Shown here one piece after another: positions 24,405 to 33,359 of a stretch of DNA of 64,000 nucleotides. The notes under the pieces are model-generated. The model searched no databases, was not told the origin of the DNA, and was given only the letters and a program-made list of their open reading frames with translations. The position numbers and the translations under genes are program-made. Position 1 is the stretch's first letter. Every line of letters begins with the position of its first letter. The stretch comes from an uncultured Spirochaetaceae bacterium (GTDB lineage: Bacteria > Spirochaetota > Spirochaetia > Treponematales > Treponemataceae), in NCBI GenBank assembly GCA_902778325.1, contig CACYWZ010000002.1, positions 92,327-156,326 on the forward strand, given 5' to 3'.

Positions 24405-25163
24405 TTATTTTGTAAAAGCCAGGCGAAAGCCCATATTAAAATAGGTGTAGCAAGGCTGATAGCGGCTAGGATAATGCAAGCCACGGAAAGAAAGAGCGCA
24501 AAGTTCTTTGTCGCTTGACCACGAACCGCCTTTTTTGACTCTGAAACGAGTGCCTTTTATTTTGTCGTTGCACCACTCCCACACATTCCCGCTCATATCA
24601 TAAAGTGCGTATCCGTTCGGCTTTTTACTCGCAACTTCGTGCGTGAAACTGCCGCTTGTGCGCGAAAACCACGCAACTTCTTTTGCGTCATCGCTTCCAG
24701 AATACAAAAAGTCCTCTCCGCCCTTTGCCGCATAAATCCATTCGTCTTCGTTCGGCAATCTAAAGCCGTTCGCGCTCAAATCGATTTCGACATTGCCCAA
24801 AATGCCCGCGCCGCCGTGTGCCGAATAGTCCCAAGACTCCGTGTCGCTGTTGCCGTCCACGCTATAGACAGCCTTTCGCCCTGTCGCCTCAGAAAGCAGA
24901 TTGCAAAACACAATCGCGTCGTACCAGCTCACGTTTTCAACGGGGAACTTCTCGCCGACGTTATGGCTCGGGTTTTCGCCCATAATATGCTCATAAATGT
25001 CTTGCGTTACCTCAGTTTCAGCGATGGCAAAGTTTTTCCCGCTGATTTCGACCATGGAAAACTCAAACTCATCAACTTTTATTGTCTGCTTGTTTTGCGC
25101 AAAAATCGCCGTCGCAAAAAAGAGAAAAAGAAGAGCTGAAAACGCCTTTTTACCTTTATCCAT
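24405..25163 (-). CDS. Secreted FGE-sulfatase (SUMF1) domain protein
   Basis: A 252-residue exported protein. The signal peptide (about 1-22, ending AIFAQ) is followed by a formylglycine-generating-enzyme-like domain: AETEVTQDIYEHIMGENPSHN, FPVENVSWYDAIVFCNLLSE, NGFRLPNEDEWIYAAKGG, YDMSGNVWEWC and RVKKGGSW, ending in MGFRLAFTK. These motifs define the SUMF1 fold, but many bacterial members lack sulfatase-activating activity and serve in lectin-like or structural roles. AAGGAGG precedes ATG 25163. No sulfatase gene lies nearby. Confidence 0.9.
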   Translation of the reverse strand: MDKGKKAFSALLFLFFATAIFAQNKQTIKVDEFEFSMVEISGKNFAIAETEVTQDIYEHIMGENPSHNVGEKFPVENVSWYDAIVFCNLLSEATGRKAVYSVDGNSDTESWDYSAHGGAGILGNVEIDLSANGFRLPNEDEWIYAAKGGEDFLYSGSDDAKEVAWFSRTSGSFTHEVASKKPNGYALYDMSGNVWEWCNDKIKGTRFRVKKGGSWSSDKELCALSFRGLHYPSRYQPCYTYFNMGFRLAFTK

Positions 25164-25343
25164 CGATTATTCCTCCTTTGTTTTTATAAGATGTTACCTC
25201 AAATTATAGTGTAAGTGAGCAAAAAACTCATAGAGCAAAGGCAGATAATTTTTTGTGAGAGTTTATTCCATCAAAAAAATATTTGAGAAGAAAAAACTTC
25301 TATAGAAAGGCAGCATAAAGAGAAATCTTAAATTGCACACTAA

Positions 25344-25372
25344 TAGACAACTGAAAAATCTTACGGTATACT
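25344..25372 (+). promoter_or_regulatory. Promoter of pheT
   Basis: TAGACA (25344-25349), 17-bp spacer, TATACT (25367-25372). The predicted leader is about 45 nt; no T-box structure is visible. Confidence 0.6.
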
Positions 25373-25424
25373 GACAATTGATTCCTGAAAAATTGGGGAA
25401 TGACACAAAAGCCAGAGGTTTCAA

Positions 25425-27731
25425 ATGCCTAAAATAGAAGTCAACGAAAAATTATTTTTCAAACTTGTGGGTCGCACTTGGGATTACGACACGCTCGAAA
25501 GAAAGCTAACCTGCGCAAAGGCAGAACTTGATGAAAAGCCTGATATGACTCAGAAAGAAGATGAAAGAGTCATCAAAATCGAGCTTAACGATACAAACCG
25601 TCCTGATTTGTGGTCAACAGGCGGTATCGCACGCTGTTTGCGCGAGTACGAAAACGGCTGTTCTACTTCTGATTACCGAGATTTTCTTTCTTCTGACAAG
25701 GAGATAAAATCTTCAGCGAACAGATACATCACAGTCGACCCGTCGCTAAAAGATATTCGTCCTTATATGGTCGCATTCGTTATCAGCGGAAAGAGTGTTG
25801 ATGACGCTATGCTAAAAGACATCATTCAGACGCAGGAAAAACTCTGCTGGAACTTCGGACGAAAGCGAAAGACGATTTCTATGGGCGTTTATCGCGAGGC
25901 TGAAATCAAATGGCCTGCTCACTACAAGGCTGTTGACCCAGAAAGCACATTCTTCACGCCGCTTGGCTTTGATGAACCTATGAACTGCCGCAAAATTGTT
26001 GAGGAACACCCAAAAGGAAAGGATTTCGGCTGGATTTTGAAAGATTTGCCTCGCTTCCCTCTTTTTACAGACGACGCGGGCGAAGTTCTTTCTATGGCTC
26101 CGATTATCAACAGCGCAAAGCTTGGCGCTGTTCAAGTCGGCGACAAAGATTTGCTCGTTGAGCTTACTGGTAGCGAGATGGAAAGCCTTATCCTTGCGGC
26201 GAACATCGTTGCTTGCGATTTTGCGGACGCAGGATATGAGATTAAGCCTGTAAAAGTCGTTCACCCTTATGAAACAGGATTCGGCAAAGAAATCACAGTT
26301 CCGTTCTATTTCCAAAAGCCGACGACAGCACGTTTGAGCGCAATCAACAAGAAGCTCGGCGTAAACTTGTCTGCAAAAGAAGTTGAAGACGCACTTTTGA
26401 AGATGGGCAATTCTGTAAACGTTCGCGCTGACGACAACGACACCGTTTTCACTGTGAAGCCAGCCCCGTACAGAAACGATTTCTTGCATGAAGTTGACGT
26501 TATCGAAGATGTTATGATTGGTCAGGGCTTGGATTATTTCACACCAACTGCTCCGAGCGATTTCACTATCGGTCGCCTTTTGCCGCTCACGATTTACAGC
26601 CGCAAAGCAAAGACGATTATGACAGGCTTGGGCTATCAGGAGATGATTTTCAACTATCTCGGAAGCAAAAAGCACTACATCGACAACATGAACATTGACG
26701 GCAAAGATGTTATCGAGATTGCAAACCCGATGAGCGAAAACTATCAGTTTATCCGCCCGTCAATCATCGCATCTTTGCTCGAGTCTGAATCTTTGAGCGC
26801 AAACGCTGTTTATCCTCACAAGATTTACGAAATCGGCAAAATCGCATATATCGCTCCAGATGAAGTTACAGGAACAAAGACAGTTCAGAGCCTTGGTTTC
26901 TTGTCTGCAAGCACAAATGCAAACTTCAATCAGGCAGCCTCAGAAGTTGCTTCACTTCTCTACTACCTTGACCACGAATATATCGTAAAAGAAGCCGATG
27001 ACCCGCGCTTTATCCCTGGTCGACAGGCCGAGATTTTGGCAAACGGAAAAGTTATCGGTATCTTTGGCGAAGTTCACCCGTCAGTTCTTGAAAACTGGGA
27101 AATCACAGTGCCGTGCGTTGCAGGTGAAATCGATGTTGAAGCGCTCATGGCAACAGAGCCACTAAAAACTGTTTCAAAAAAGCAGCCACAAGCAGAAGAA
27201 GCAAAGGCTGAGAAGAAAGAAGAGCCTGCTTTTGACGCAATCGAGCATTTCAACAAATACATTGAGTTGAAAGTTGCAAAGATTCTGAGCGTTGAGTGCA
27301 ATCCTCAAGGCGACAAGCTCTACATCGAGCATCTTGACGACGGAAGCGGAACAGAGCGCATTATCCAGAGCGGACTTCGCCCGTATTTGCGCGAAGATGA
27401 GCTTTTGGGACAGCACGTTATTATCGCGTCAAACCTCGCACCGCGAAAGATGAAGGGAGTTGAAAGTCGCGGAATGCTTTTGGCAGCAGATTACACAGAA
27501 GACGGCAAAGAAAAAGTCGAGCTTCTCACAGCTCCTTGGGCTGCACCGGGAACGCTCATCGTTCCAGAAGGGTCTGAGCCTTGTGAAAAGCCAGAGAAAA
27601 TCAACATCGACAAGCTTGAAAAGATTACGCTTGAAATCAAAGACAAGCATTTCAAGGTGAACGGTGTAAATCTCACCGCTGACGGCAAAGCAATCACAAC
27701 CGAAAAGACCGTGAACTCAAAAGTCGAGTAA
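25425..27731 (+). CDS. pheT: Phenylalanyl-tRNA synthetase beta subunit, archaeal/eukaryal type with C-terminal tRNA-binding domain
   Basis: Beta subunit of PheRS, 768 residues. The first 580 follow the archaeal/eukaryal PheT plan (start MPKIEVNEKLFFKLVGR, NDTNRPDLWSTGGIAR, MGVYRE, YETGFGKEITVPF, PYRNDFLHEVDVIEDVMIG). Unlike bacterial PheT it has no N-terminal tRNA-binding domain. Instead a charged linker (585-605) leads to an EMAPII/Trbp111-like domain (about 606-700): KVAKILSVECNPQGDKLYIEHLD, NLAPRKMKGVESRGMLLAA. A lysine-rich tail follows. No pheS is in the window. AGAGG precedes ATG 25425. Confidence 0.92.
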   Translation: MPKIEVNEKLFFKLVGRTWDYDTLERKLTCAKAELDEKPDMTQKEDERVIKIELNDTNRPDLWSTGGIARCLREYENGCSTSDYRDFLSSDKEIKSSANRYITVDPSLKDIRPYMVAFVISGKSVDDAMLKDIIQTQEKLCWNFGRKRKTISMGVYREAEIKWPAHYKAVDPESTFFTPLGFDEPMNCRKIVEEHPKGKDFGWILKDLPRFPLFTDDAGEVLSMAPIINSAKLGAVQVGDKDLLVELTGSEMESLILAANIVACDFADAGYEIKPVKVVHPYETGFGKEITVPFYFQKPTTARLSAINKKLGVNLSAKEVEDALLKMGNSVNVRADDNDTVFTVKPAPYRNDFLHEVDVIEDVMIGQGLDYFTPTAPSDFTIGRLLPLTIYSRKAKTIMTGLGYQEMIFNYLGSKKHYIDNMNIDGKDVIEIANPMSENYQFIRPSIIASLLESESLSANAVYPHKIYEIGKIAYIAPDEVTGTKTVQSLGFLSASTNANFNQAASEVASLLYYLDHEYIVKEADDPRFIPGRQAEILANGKVIGIFGEVHPSVLENWEITVPCVAGEIDVEALMATEPLKTVSKKQPQAEEAKAEKKEEPAFDAIEHFNKYIELKVAKILSVECNPQGDKLYIEHLDDGSGTERIIQSGLRPYLREDELLGQHVIIASNLAPRKMKGVESRGMLLAADYTEDGKEKVELLTAPWAAPGTLIVPEGSEPCEKPEKINIDKLEKITLEIKDKHFKVNGVNLTADGKAITTEKTVNSKVE

Positions 27732-27760
27732 TTTTTTCTCAAGTGTTCTAACTCTATAAA

Positions 27761-27798
27761 AATAATCCCTGCTGAAATACGCAGGGATTATTTTTTTC
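27761..27798 (+). terminator. Terminator of pheT
   Basis: AATAATCCCTGC / GCAGGGATTATT stem, 8-nt loop, then T-rich tail. A closely similar hairpin terminates the block at 31242. Confidence 0.88.
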
Positions 27799-28056
27799 TT
27801 CTGAAGAGCTTGAGGAAAAAGCCGTCCGTTTTTGCAACGCGGCGGCTATGATATAATAAAAATCAGCAGAAGCATGAGCGTTGCAAAAACGCGGCGGCTC
27901 GTTTGCCAAGCGACGCTAACGCGCGCTTGGCAAACGATGTTTTCTGCAAGATGTCATCGCGATGACTCTGTGAATATTACATTATTATCGTTTTATTAGC
28001 TTTATTAAAAAGCAGCTTGTATAAGTCTGCTATTTTGATGAAGAGAGGTTCTTAAG
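27799..28056. other. Intergenic region with direct repeats and hairpins
   Basis: AACGCGGCGGCT occurs at 27836 and 27888 (52 bp apart), each beside a TTGCAA. A GC-rich hairpin TTTGCCAAGCG...CGCGCTTGGCAAA follows at about 27902-27934, and the palindrome GTCATCGCGATGAC at about 27959-27972. The rest is AT-rich. No ORF is convincing. The structure suggests recombination debris or a structured RNA, but I cannot assign it. Confidence 0.5.
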
Positions 28057-28140
28057 ATGGATTTTATCAAAACCATTATTAAGGCATTTCGCTTACCAGT
28101 GAATATTTCACTGATAGTTATTATTACGATTAATAAGTAA
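28057..28140 (+). CDS. Putative 27-residue hydrophobic peptide
   Basis: ATG 28057 is preceded by AGAGG at 8-nt spacing. It encodes MDFIKTIIKAFRL followed by PVNISLIVIITINK, a basic amphipathic start and a hydrophobic C-terminal half. A perfect palindromic terminator lies 18 nt after the stop. Size and composition resemble small membrane peptides such as type I toxins or leader peptides, but no antisense RNA promoter is obvious. Could also be a chance ORF. Confidence 0.4.
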   Translation: MDFIKTIIKAFRLPVNISLIVIITINK

Positions 28141-28157
28141 TTTTTACTAGTATTTAT

Positions 28158-28190
28158 GACAGTGCAGAGTACTCTGCACTGTCTTTTTTA
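28158..28190. terminator. Palindromic terminator after small ORF
   Basis: Perfect inverted repeat GACAGTGCAGAGT / ACTCTGCACTGTC followed by T6. Confidence 0.85.
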
Positions 28191-28232
28191 TGTACAAGAA
28201 GTTTTGCTATAAACAAAACAGGGGGAATTTTT

Positions 28233-28586
28233 ATGAATTTAATTCTGTATTGGTTGCTTAATGCATTTGGAATTGGAGCGGTTGCAAAGATAACAATTAT
28301 CACTTTTATTGTTTTTATAATAGTGCATATCGTTACTGGTATTTTAACAGTATCTGAAGAACCTATTATTGGAGGATTCAGTTTTTTCTGGGCTGTTGTG
28401 AAAATAATCCTTCTGTTTGTTTTTATAGGAACTGGTTCTTCATTGAAAGCCATTATACTGGCAAATTCAATCCTAGCAGGAGTTTCTCTCTTAGGATTTT
28501 TGGCAGGTCCTTCAGGTGCAGCAAATCTTCCAGGCTTTATTATTAACATTATAGGTGCTGTTCTTTTTTATACGAAGATTTTTTAA
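28233..28586 (+). CDS. Hypothetical small membrane protein
   Basis: A 117-residue, very hydrophobic protein with about four transmembrane helices (near 3-20, 25-45, 50-72 and 85-112) and short polar loops. No family recognised. GGGGG lies 8-10 nt before ATG 28233. It starts an AT-rich three-gene block; the next gene begins 14 nt after its stop. Confidence 0.68.
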   Translation: MNLILYWLLNAFGIGAVAKITIITFIVFIIVHIVTGILTVSEEPIIGGFSFFWAVVKIILLFVFIGTGSSLKAIILANSILAGVSLLGFLAGPSGAANLPGFIINIIGAVLFYTKIF

Positions 28587-28599
28587 GGAGAACAATCTG

Positions 28600-30342
28600 A
28601 TGAAAAAATTGTTTCTTTTTCTTTCAGCAATTATTTTGTCATTTCCTGTTTTTTCAGCCGAACCAACTCAGCTGCAAAAACAAGCTGTGTTCATGATGAA
28701 CTATTCGCAGTATGTTACATACAAGCTGAAGACTTACAACAACATTTTGGCTCTTGAGGAAGAATATAAGAATCTCAAGGACAATATGAATTTTCAGACT
28801 ATTCAAGATTATGATAGTGTTGATGAAATCAATAATCTGATGGACGCAATTCATAACGAAAGAAAAAATCATAAAAACCGTGAACGTCTTGAGCAATCTG
28901 TTCAACGAAGAATGAATAACTCTTTGTTCAACTCAATTCCAAAAGTAACAACGATTGTAAGTGGAGGTGCAAATCCTCTTTCTGTTGCAATAAACTCGGC
29001 TCGCTCTTTGGGCGGAATTTTTGTGAGCTATCAGCAGTACAAAAATGAGCTTTCGGAAGAGTACGATGAAAAAATGTTTGAATATCAGTTTTTAACAGAG
29101 GATATTCTTAACGACAAGTATAAAAATTTGAATACCTACACTTGGAACTTGATACAAAAATATGGGATTTCTGATGAGTGGAGACTTAACGAAACAGAAC
29201 TTTCTCAGTTTTTTATGTACTTGAAAGATTCTGATACGCACAGAGCGTATACAAATCTGAAAAATATGAGTTCAGATAGATATGTACAGCATTTTCCAAT
29301 GTTCTGGTATCATCTTGCAAATCTTGCATACAAGGATGGTGAAGAAGCTGAAGCTTTGAAATATTATACTCGCTTTGAAGCAGAAAATATTGAAATCTTC
29401 CGTTATGACACAACCGCTGTCGATGCGTATAAAGGGAAAATCTCGATTCTCTTGAAAAATCAAGAAGCAAATAAAAAAGAGATTTTGTCAAAACTGGCAT
29501 TTATCGAAAAGAACAAAACTTCTTGGAATGATTATTATTTCTGTGCTCTTGTTTACGCTCAATTACAAGATAAACAAAATGCAAAACGTCTTTTGGAACG
29601 TAACATAAATGAACTTTCAAGCAAAGTTGAAGCACAGTTTTTACAAGGTTCATATTTGGACAAAATTTTGAATGAAAGTGCGAAAACAGAGCAAAATGGT
29701 ATTTTCGGAATTATGAATAATACTTTCAATAATGAAGAAAGCTCAACATTAGAAGTTGCAGGAAGTACAGATTATGACGGCTTGGAACTTTGCAGAGCTT
29801 TGCTGAAAGAGCTTGATGACAATAAAATCTCTGTTGCTTCAATCGAAAATCAGTACAAAAGCGATACTCAAAGCGTAAATGAAATTTTGTATTGGTTTGG
29901 ATTAAATCCTGCATCGTCAGTTTTGAGAAACTCAAAAGAAGACATAAAGAAGGTTCTTGTCAGCAGCAAAGTGCTTTCTGAAAAAGCTTGCCAAATTGAT
30001 GTGAAAATCCCATTGCAGTGGGTAATGAGTGCGAATACAGATTTAGTTGCTCTTTTCTACAAACCAAATTCAAATGAGCCTGTTATTTTAAGATTAAAGA
30101 TTGATGAAAAAGAAACCAAGAAGCTTAAGAAAGCTAAATCTACTCCCAAAGATACAATTCTTTGCTATACAACAGGCAAGGCTGATTTTAACTGGAAAAA
30201 GGAAGGCTATTATTTCGCAGGAATTTATTTGGCACACGCTATTTATCCAGTTCAGTTTTTATACCCAATTGACTTGAACAAACCTGCAAAGAATGTTGCT
30301 CCATGTGGTATTTATTTTAATGGTCGCGAATATGGGCTTTAA
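28600..30342 (+). CDS. Hypothetical secreted protein with TPR-like repeats
   Basis: A 580-residue exported protein. ATG 28600 has AAGGAG in front and starts a signal peptide (about 1-21, MKKLFLFLSAIILSFPVFSA). The centre (about 230-350) has TPR-like helical pairs, for example YHLANLAYKDGEEAEALKYY and YFCALVYAQLQDKQNAKRLL. The C-terminal 130 residues are beta-rich and end in NGREYGL. No family recognised. The downstream gene overlaps its stop, so the two are likely translationally coupled and act together in the envelope. Confidence 0.75.
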   Translation: MKKLFLFLSAIILSFPVFSAEPTQLQKQAVFMMNYSQYVTYKLKTYNNILALEEEYKNLKDNMNFQTIQDYDSVDEINNLMDAIHNERKNHKNRERLEQSVQRRMNNSLFNSIPKVTTIVSGGANPLSVAINSARSLGGIFVSYQQYKNELSEEYDEKMFEYQFLTEDILNDKYKNLNTYTWNLIQKYGISDEWRLNETELSQFFMYLKDSDTHRAYTNLKNMSSDRYVQHFPMFWYHLANLAYKDGEEAEALKYYTRFEAENIEIFRYDTTAVDAYKGKISILLKNQEANKKEILSKLAFIEKNKTSWNDYYFCALVYAQLQDKQNAKRLLERNINELSSKVEAQFLQGSYLDKILNESAKTEQNGIFGIMNNTFNNEESSTLEVAGSTDYDGLELCRALLKELDDNKISVASIENQYKSDTQSVNEILYWFGLNPASSVLRNSKEDIKKVLVSSKVLSEKACQIDVKIPLQWVMSANTDLVALFYKPNSNEPVILRLKIDEKETKKLKKAKSTPKDTILCYTTGKADFNWKKEGYYFAGIYLAHAIYPVQFLYPIDLNKPAKNVAPCGIYFNGREYGL

Positions 30343-31225
30343 ACTGATAAAAAAGATTCTTTTGTTCTTTTTGCTTTTATCTCTGCCCTTTTTCACTTTT
30401 GCAAAGGACGGAGATGAACACGAAAAAGACCAGCTGAAAGTTCTTGGTTTATGGAATGATAACGACTGGTTTGCGAAGCAAAAGAGCAAAAAGAATCGAG
30501 AGATTATGCGTCCGCTTTTGGTCTTGTATAATGATATGATTGATGACCCATCTGATAACAAAAATTCAGATATTCATCAAAGTCTGTTTTATAAAAAATA
30601 TTATCATCAAGGGGAAGACAGGGAATTTTACAATCTTGTCAAAGAAAAATTTCCAGGCTTTACTTGGGGAAAATATACGCACAGACTTTTTTATCATTGG
30701 GGATTTGAATACGGAGACCCTGCAAATCAAGAAAAACTGCAAGTTCAATTTTACAAAAAACTGCCAAACGCTACAGAAACTGAATGGAACGATTTTATTC
30801 AGTTGATTCAAAGTGAACAGGAAAAGCGAAATCAAAAGACTGTAAAAGCAACTGATGAGTTTTTTGCTCTTGCTGGCGATAGAACTTTTTCGCGAGGCAT
30901 AGCAGGTATTTGCTATTACACGCATTTGCTTGGTGATTTAGTTGTTCATTCTACAAATAGTTCTGAATCCGCAGAAGCTGTGCTTTCGTCCAAGTTTATC
31001 GCAAGAAATCTTGACAGATATGTAAAAGATTTAGCAACACACGGTAATCAGAAAGAGTTTCAGCAGTATAAAGAGTATCATGAAAAAGTTTTGATGACAG
31101 TTTATCAAAGCAACGAGCAATATGCACAAGCAATGATTGATATGCTTGCTGAATATGTGCCAAAACTGCTAAAACGAAATTTAGCAACAACATTTAAGAA
31201 CAAACAACTTGAGTTTGTAAATTAG
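30332..31225 (+). CDS. Secreted protein, possibly zinc-dependent hydrolase-like (S1/P1 or phospholipase C fold)
   Basis: A 297-residue exported protein with signal peptide 1-25 (ends TFA). It carries scattered histidines in helices, notably YTHRLFYHWGFEYGD and CYYTHLLGDLVVHS. The HxxGDxxxxH pattern resembles the zinc-binding helices of S1/P1 nucleases and phospholipase C. The N-terminal Trp ligand of those enzymes is not evident, so this is tentative. ATG 30332 overlaps the preceding stop by 11 nt (coupled translation). The block ends at the terminator at 31242. Confidence 0.55.
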   Translation: MGFKLIKKILLFFLLLSLPFFTFAKDGDEHEKDQLKVLGLWNDNDWFAKQKSKKNREIMRPLLVLYNDMIDDPSDNKNSDIHQSLFYKKYYHQGEDREFYNLVKEKFPGFTWGKYTHRLFYHWGFEYGDPANQEKLQVQFYKKLPNATETEWNDFIQLIQSEQEKRNQKTVKATDEFFALAGDRTFSRGIAGICYYTHLLGDLVVHSTNSSESAEAVLSSKFIARNLDRYVKDLATHGNQKEFQQYKEYHEKVLMTVYQSNEQYAQAMIDMLAEYVPKLLKRNLATTFKNKQLEFVN

Positions 31226-31241
31226 AAACACTCAAAATAAA

Positions 31242-31277
31242 AACAATCCCTGCGAAAAATACGTGGGGATTGTTTTG
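31242..31277 (+). terminator. Terminator of the AT-rich block
   Basis: AACAATCCC / GGGATTGTT hairpin followed by TT. Its sequence resembles the pheT terminator at 27761. Confidence 0.8.
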
Positions 31278-31363
31278 CGCTATTTGACCAGATGATAATT
31301 TGCGTCGCAGTGGTGCATTTTATCCCGTAAAAAATTTTTTTAATCAAAATCATCACCAAAAAC

Positions 31364-31957
31364 TCAGTTTTTTCGCTTTCTCTTTTTTTGGATTTTCTCG
31401 ATTTCCATCTTTTCAAAATCAACTCTCCGAATGACGAAATCACCCATTGGCAAAATAACCTCTTTCGCATTCGGCGACAAACACTCAATCAAATCAGAAA
31501 AAAACTCCTCAACAAACATTCCAGTTTTCGGCGTTCCGTCTTCACCAAGAAGAAGCACAACAGAGTCAAACCGTTTTACCTCGTTATCTTCACTCTCATA
31601 AGCGCAAAACTCAAGAGGCTGATAAATCGCAGCATCATCCCCCTTTCTGAAAACAGACAAGTGCGCTTTTCCAATATCGCTTTCTGCAAAAGTTTTGTCA
31701 CCATAGCCAGAAAACGCATCTTTTTCTTGGCTTCTGACAGCGTTTATGAACCAAACGATTTCGCTTTCGCTAAAAGTCGCACGAAAATCTCTGTATGGGT
31801 CAGTGAACGCAGGATAGCACATCGTTCGCGCCTCGATTACAAAATTCCCAGCCTTGTTTTTCTCGATTTTCCACACGCAAAGCCCGCGACGCTGCTTTTG
31901 AAAATCTTTTTTCGCTTCTATCTCTCTTGCTTTTTCGCTATCTTTCTCGATTTCCAT
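31364..31957 (-). CDS. Hypothetical cytoplasmic protein
   Basis: A 197-residue soluble protein opening MEIEKDSEKAREIEAKKDF and ending in a highly basic tail (KKRKRKN). The middle (VRSQEKDAFSGYGDKTF, DSVVLLLGEDGTPKTGMFVEEFF) has no recognised motif. ATG 31957 is favoured because a minus-strand TATACT (31970-31965) lies 7 nt upstream, a leaderless arrangement seen repeatedly here. The longer frame to 32080 would cross that promoter. Confidence 0.68.
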   Translation of the reverse strand: MEIEKDSEKAREIEAKKDFQKQRRGLCVWKIEKNKAGNFVIEARTMCYPAFTDPYRDFRATFSESEIVWFINAVRSQEKDAFSGYGDKTFAESDIGKAHLSVFRKGDDAAIYQPLEFCAYESEDNEVKRFDSVVLLLGEDGTPKTGMFVEEFFSDLIECLSPNAKEVILPMGDFVIRRVDFEKMEIEKIQKKRKRKN

Positions 31958-32107
31958 AAAATTAAGTATACCAGAGAAAGCAAAAATCGACTGCATTGAC
32001 GTAAACTCTGCGATTGCTGAGCGTAGTAGAAGCATAAACTTGTCAATCCGAAGTTTTTGTGTTCCGATAAAAATAGACACAATGAAATTTTTTGAGGACG
32101 AAAAAAA

Positions 32108-32854
32108 ATGAAAACACTATTTTTTGCATTGACCTTGTTTTTTGGCATTGCAGCACTGAACGCAAACGAAAGTATCAGAAGCAAAATCGATTCACTGCTC
32201 GAAAACAGAGTCATTGAAATGAGCAGCGAGGAGCTAAACGCTTTTTTGAATAAAGATTTTGAGCAAAAAGTCATTTCAAAACTGAACAAAGAAAATTCCG
32301 ACAAAATCTGGGCAAAAGCCATCTCGGATTACATCGAAATCAAAAATTATGAAATAATAAACGCGATAAACTTGAGCAAAAACTTTCTTTTCTTTAATTA
32401 TCTAATCAGAAGCAACGAAGGCATTTCGCCTGAGAGCGAAGATTCAAAAAAAGCGCTCGGACACGACAAAATCAAACATCATCTGATTTTTATATACGAC
32501 AAAAACAAAAAAGAAATCGCACAACTTCAATATCTTTTTGTGCAATATACCCCAATAACATTTCACAAATACGAATACAAAAGAAAAAATGTTTTGTACG
32601 CAATAGCAAATAATTCTTCTTCCGGAATGGCAGTCACAGACATTTATCTAGTGGCTTTTTCGACCAAAAATCTTGAGCTGCTTTTCTCAGAATGTGTGTT
32701 GTTCTCAAAAAGTTTTTATTCCGTCGACATTGAAGATGTAAAATTTGAAAAAGATTTTGTTTTTGACAAGAACAAGATAAAATTTTCAGGAAAAGATTTT
32801 GATTTCAAGGCGCAAAAGTATCTTGATTACAACAAAACTTACACCCTTTTTTGA
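32108..32854 (+). CDS. Hypothetical secreted protein
   Basis: A 248-residue exported protein with signal peptide about 1-19 (ending ALNA), then a charged helical segment and a beta-rich C-terminal half (KHHLIFIYDKNKKEIAQLQYLF, VTDIYLVAFSTKNLELLF). TGAGGA precedes ATG 32108. No family recognised. It is divergent from the 31364 gene, and phased array 6 follows its stop. Confidence 0.7.
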   Translation: MKTLFFALTLFFGIAALNANESIRSKIDSLLENRVIEMSSEELNAFLNKDFEQKVISKLNKENSDKIWAKAISDYIEIKNYEIINAINLSKNFLFFNYLIRSNEGISPESEDSKKALGHDKIKHHLIFIYDKNKKEIAQLQYLFVQYTPITFHKYEYKRKNVLYAIANNSSSGMAVTDIYLVAFSTKNLELLFSECVLFSKSFYSVDIEDVKFEKDFVFDKNKIKFSGKDFDFKAQKYLDYNKTYTLF

Positions 32855-32910
32855 AATTCGCAAAAAAAAGAAGCGCAAAAATCCCGCTTTCATCACTGCA
32901 TTGACGTAAA

Positions 32911-33118
32911 CTACAGTTTAAAGCCTTCTTCACTTTGAAGAAGCCAATAAATTCCAGTTTAAAGAGTCATGCAGCAGTGAAGCAGCAAATAAATTCCAGT
33001 TTAAACGCTTCTTCACGCTGAAGAAGATAATAAATTCCAGTTTAAAGAGCCATGCAACAGTGAGGCAAACAATAAATTCCAGTTCACGAGTTTCTTCACG
33101 CTGAAGAAGAGAAAAAAC
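32911..33118. repeat. Phased array 6 (CCAGTTTAAA, 41-42 bp period, alternating spacers)
   Basis: CAGTT starts at 32914, 32955, 32997, 33038 and 33080 (41, 42, 41, 42 bp). Spacers alternate: CTTCTTCACgCTGAAGAAG-type inverted repeats (first, third, fifth) with GCAnCAGTGAnGC-type (second, fourth). The true higher-order period is therefore 83 bp. AATAAATTC precedes four of the five cores. Confidence 0.9.
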
Positions 33119-33132
33119 TGTGGTTAATTGGC

Positions 33133-33274
33133 TTTGTCATTCTGAGCGAAGTGAATGCAATGAGCGGAGTCGAAGAATCTAGCCCACAAAATCACAATCT
33201 CCTATGAAAATGCACAATCAGATTCTTCGACTACAAACGGTTTCACCGTTTTTCGCTCAGAATGACACAGGGAG
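33133..33274. repeat. REP-like long inverted repeat
   Basis: GTCATTCTGAGCGAAG with CGAAGAATCT on the left, and AGATTCTTCGACTAC with CGCTCAGAATGACA on the right, form an imperfect inverted repeat spanning about 140 bp. Elements of this type are dispersed in many bacterial genomes. Confidence 0.7.
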
Positions 33275-33359
33275 TCTAAATTCTGAACATCACAACAGGC
33301 AAAAAAATATTTACACGAAGTTTTCAAAGGTCTATAATCGCAGTCAATTGGAGTTCGTT

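Noticed and set aside
33204-33359. N-terminal extension of DUF6261 copy 2
   Set aside because: The extension is read from REP-like repeat DNA; GGAG before ATG 33360 and the family alignment support the shorter start.
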